The position numbers and the translations under genes are program-made. From the NCBI RefSeq assembly GCF_002014975.1, contig NZ_MUXV01000022.1, forward strand, positions 1 through 64,000: a DNA stretch of 64,000 nucleotides, given 5' to 3'. The notes beneath the pieces were generated by a model. That model was given only the letters and a program-made list of their open reading frames with translations. It was not told the DNA's origin and did no database searches. Of the stretch, positions 63,142-64,000 are shown piece after piece. The stretch comes from Moraxella bovis. GTDB lineage: Bacteria > Pseudomonadota > Gammaproteobacteria > Pseudomonadales > Moraxellaceae. Every line of letters starts with the position of its first letter. Position 1 is the stretch's first letter.

Positions 63142-63924
63142 ATGCTTGACTCAAAACCAACCCTAGAAACCTTGCTAAATCACCGCTCGGTGCGTAAATA
63201 CACTGGCGAGCCAATCTCTGATGAGATGCTAACTGCTATTTTGGAAGCAGGGCGTGCTGTCTCGACATCAAGCTACCTACAAGCGGTGAGCGTGGTGCGT
63301 GTGCGTGATAAGGCAAAGCGGACGGCATTTCGCCAAATCTCGAACAACCTAAGCGAAGACAAATATAACGACCTTATCTCCCAAGGCAAGCGGTTGGGAC
63401 ATGGCTATGTCGAAGACTGTGCCGAATATTTGGTGTTTTGTATGGACGCTTATCGTCATCATGCCCTTGCCGATGTCAATACCGACTGGACAGAAGTCAT
63501 GCTCATCGGGGCGATTGACTCGGCTCTTATGGCTCAAAATATGCTGGCAACTGCCGAGAGTCTAGGGTTGGGCGGGGTCTATATCGGCTCACTGCGTAAC
63601 GACATTCAGCGAGCAGGCGAGCTGTTGGCACTACCAAAACACGTCGTGCCACTGTTTGGGCTGTGTCTAGGACACCCTGACTGGGATTCCAAAATCAACC
63701 AATCGCAACGTCCACGCCTACCGCTTGATGTTATCGTCTCAACTGATACCTATCAAACCCCAAGCGATGACGTATTGTCCGCTTATAATGATGAAGTTAA
63801 AGCTTACTATGGCGGTCGTGGTTTGGAGCTTGACTGGAGGGCTCAAATTGCCGAGACCTTTGGCGGGGACGTGCGTCCGTTTATGCTGGACTATTTGCAA
63901 TCGCAAGGTTTTGCCAAACGCTAA
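63142..63924 (+). CDS. nfsA: Oxygen-insensitive NADPH nitroreductase, NfsA-like
   Basis: 260 residues. The N-terminus TLLNHRSVRKYTGEPISDEML with RSVRKY is the FMN-binding motif; LGLGGVYIGSLRN and PLFGLCLGHP complete the fold. It reduces nitroaromatics and quinones. Size agrees with NfsA (240) rather than NfsB (217), and the C-terminal extension fits. Confidence 0.85.
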   Translation: MLDSKPTLETLLNHRSVRKYTGEPISDEMLTAILEAGRAVSTSSYLQAVSVVRVRDKAKRTAFRQISNNLSEDKYNDLISQGKRLGHGYVEDCAEYLVFCMDAYRHHALADVNTDWTEVMLIGAIDSALMAQNMLATAESLGLGGVYIGSLRNDIQRAGELLALPKHVVPLFGLCLGHPDWDSKINQSQRPRLPLDVIVSTDTYQTPSDDVLSAYNDEVKAYYGGRGLELDWRAQIAETFGGDVRPFMLDYLQSQGFAKR

Positions 63925-63944
63925 GAAAACACCAAAAGTCGGAC

Positions 63945-63978
63945 AAAAGCCGGACAACAGGTCGGCTTTTTCTTTTTT
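63945..63978 (+). terminator. nfsA-like gene terminator
   Basis: AAAAGCCG, loop, CGGCTTTTTC with a T run, 20 bp after the stop. Confidence 0.8.
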
Positions 63979-64000
63979 TATAAAAATTTAAAATAAAATC

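Noticed and set aside
1-64000. tRNA, rRNA, tmRNA or RNase P RNA genes
   Set aside because: No T-loop/anticodon pattern or other conserved RNA core was found by eye; a covariance-model scan would be needed to be certain.

Overview
The window reads as a chromosomal segment of a Moraxella, most likely Moraxella bovoculi. The clearest pointers are a 1261-residue Cas12a that I recognise as the short M. bovoculi type, a FetA/FrpB(CopB)-like iron receptor, and a pyrB plus non-catalytic dihydroorotase pair typical of Moraxellaceae. The species call is from memory of these families; no search was run.

Layout. 0-3.1 kb is worn: the tail of an IS481-like transposase, a frameshifted metallo-hydrolase, a stub of an alcohol dehydrogenase, then an intact FAD-linked oxidoreductase. 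3.2-12.7 kb is housekeeping: a thioredoxin-like membrane protein, uraA, ruvC, fxsA, the divergent epmB/efp pair, an MscS-like channel and a FetA-like receptor. 12.9-17.2 kb is a pyrB...pyrC' block split by a VapBC-type toxin-antitoxin pair, a Uma2 nuclease and a Sel1-repeat protein. 17.5-28.6 kb holds gdhA and the trpF-trpB-trpA-accD-folC-SPOR string, again split by toxin-antitoxin pairs, an SDR enzyme and an HNH nuclease. 29.4-32.8 kb is an Hpt/HATPase kinase, a CheY-like regulator and a CheX-like phosphatase. 33-45 kb is rpsB-tsf, a TonB-dependent receptor, pyrE, a third toxin-antitoxin pair, gshB, phoX, msrA and cmoA-cmoB.

45.2-54.7 kb is a complete type V-A CRISPR-Cas locus. All its parts are on the minus strand: cas12a, cas4, cas1, cas2, a leader with a good promoter, and an array of 53 intact repeats plus one decayed terminal repeat. 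Just upstream of cas12a, on the opposite strand, is a solitary variant repeat (54670-54704) with its own extended -10 promoter. The first 9 bases of its guide match a site at 54610-54618 that follows a perfect TTTA PAM and lies directly upstream of the cas12a -35 box. This has the design of a Cas-regulating RNA (CreR) through which Cas12a represses its own promoter. The same transcript would run into apbE, so the regulator sits inside the apbE leader.

54.7-64 kb contains apbE, a UbiM-like hydroxylase, a DUF2788 protein, a decayed IS5-type transposase, a small group of unrecognised genes including an HD-domain hydrolase, infC with an AUU start, smpB and an NfsA-like nitroreductase. A family of small TA-flanked elements with GGGCGTG...CACGCCC ends (MITE-like) is scattered through the window. 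No tRNA or rRNA gene was recognised.
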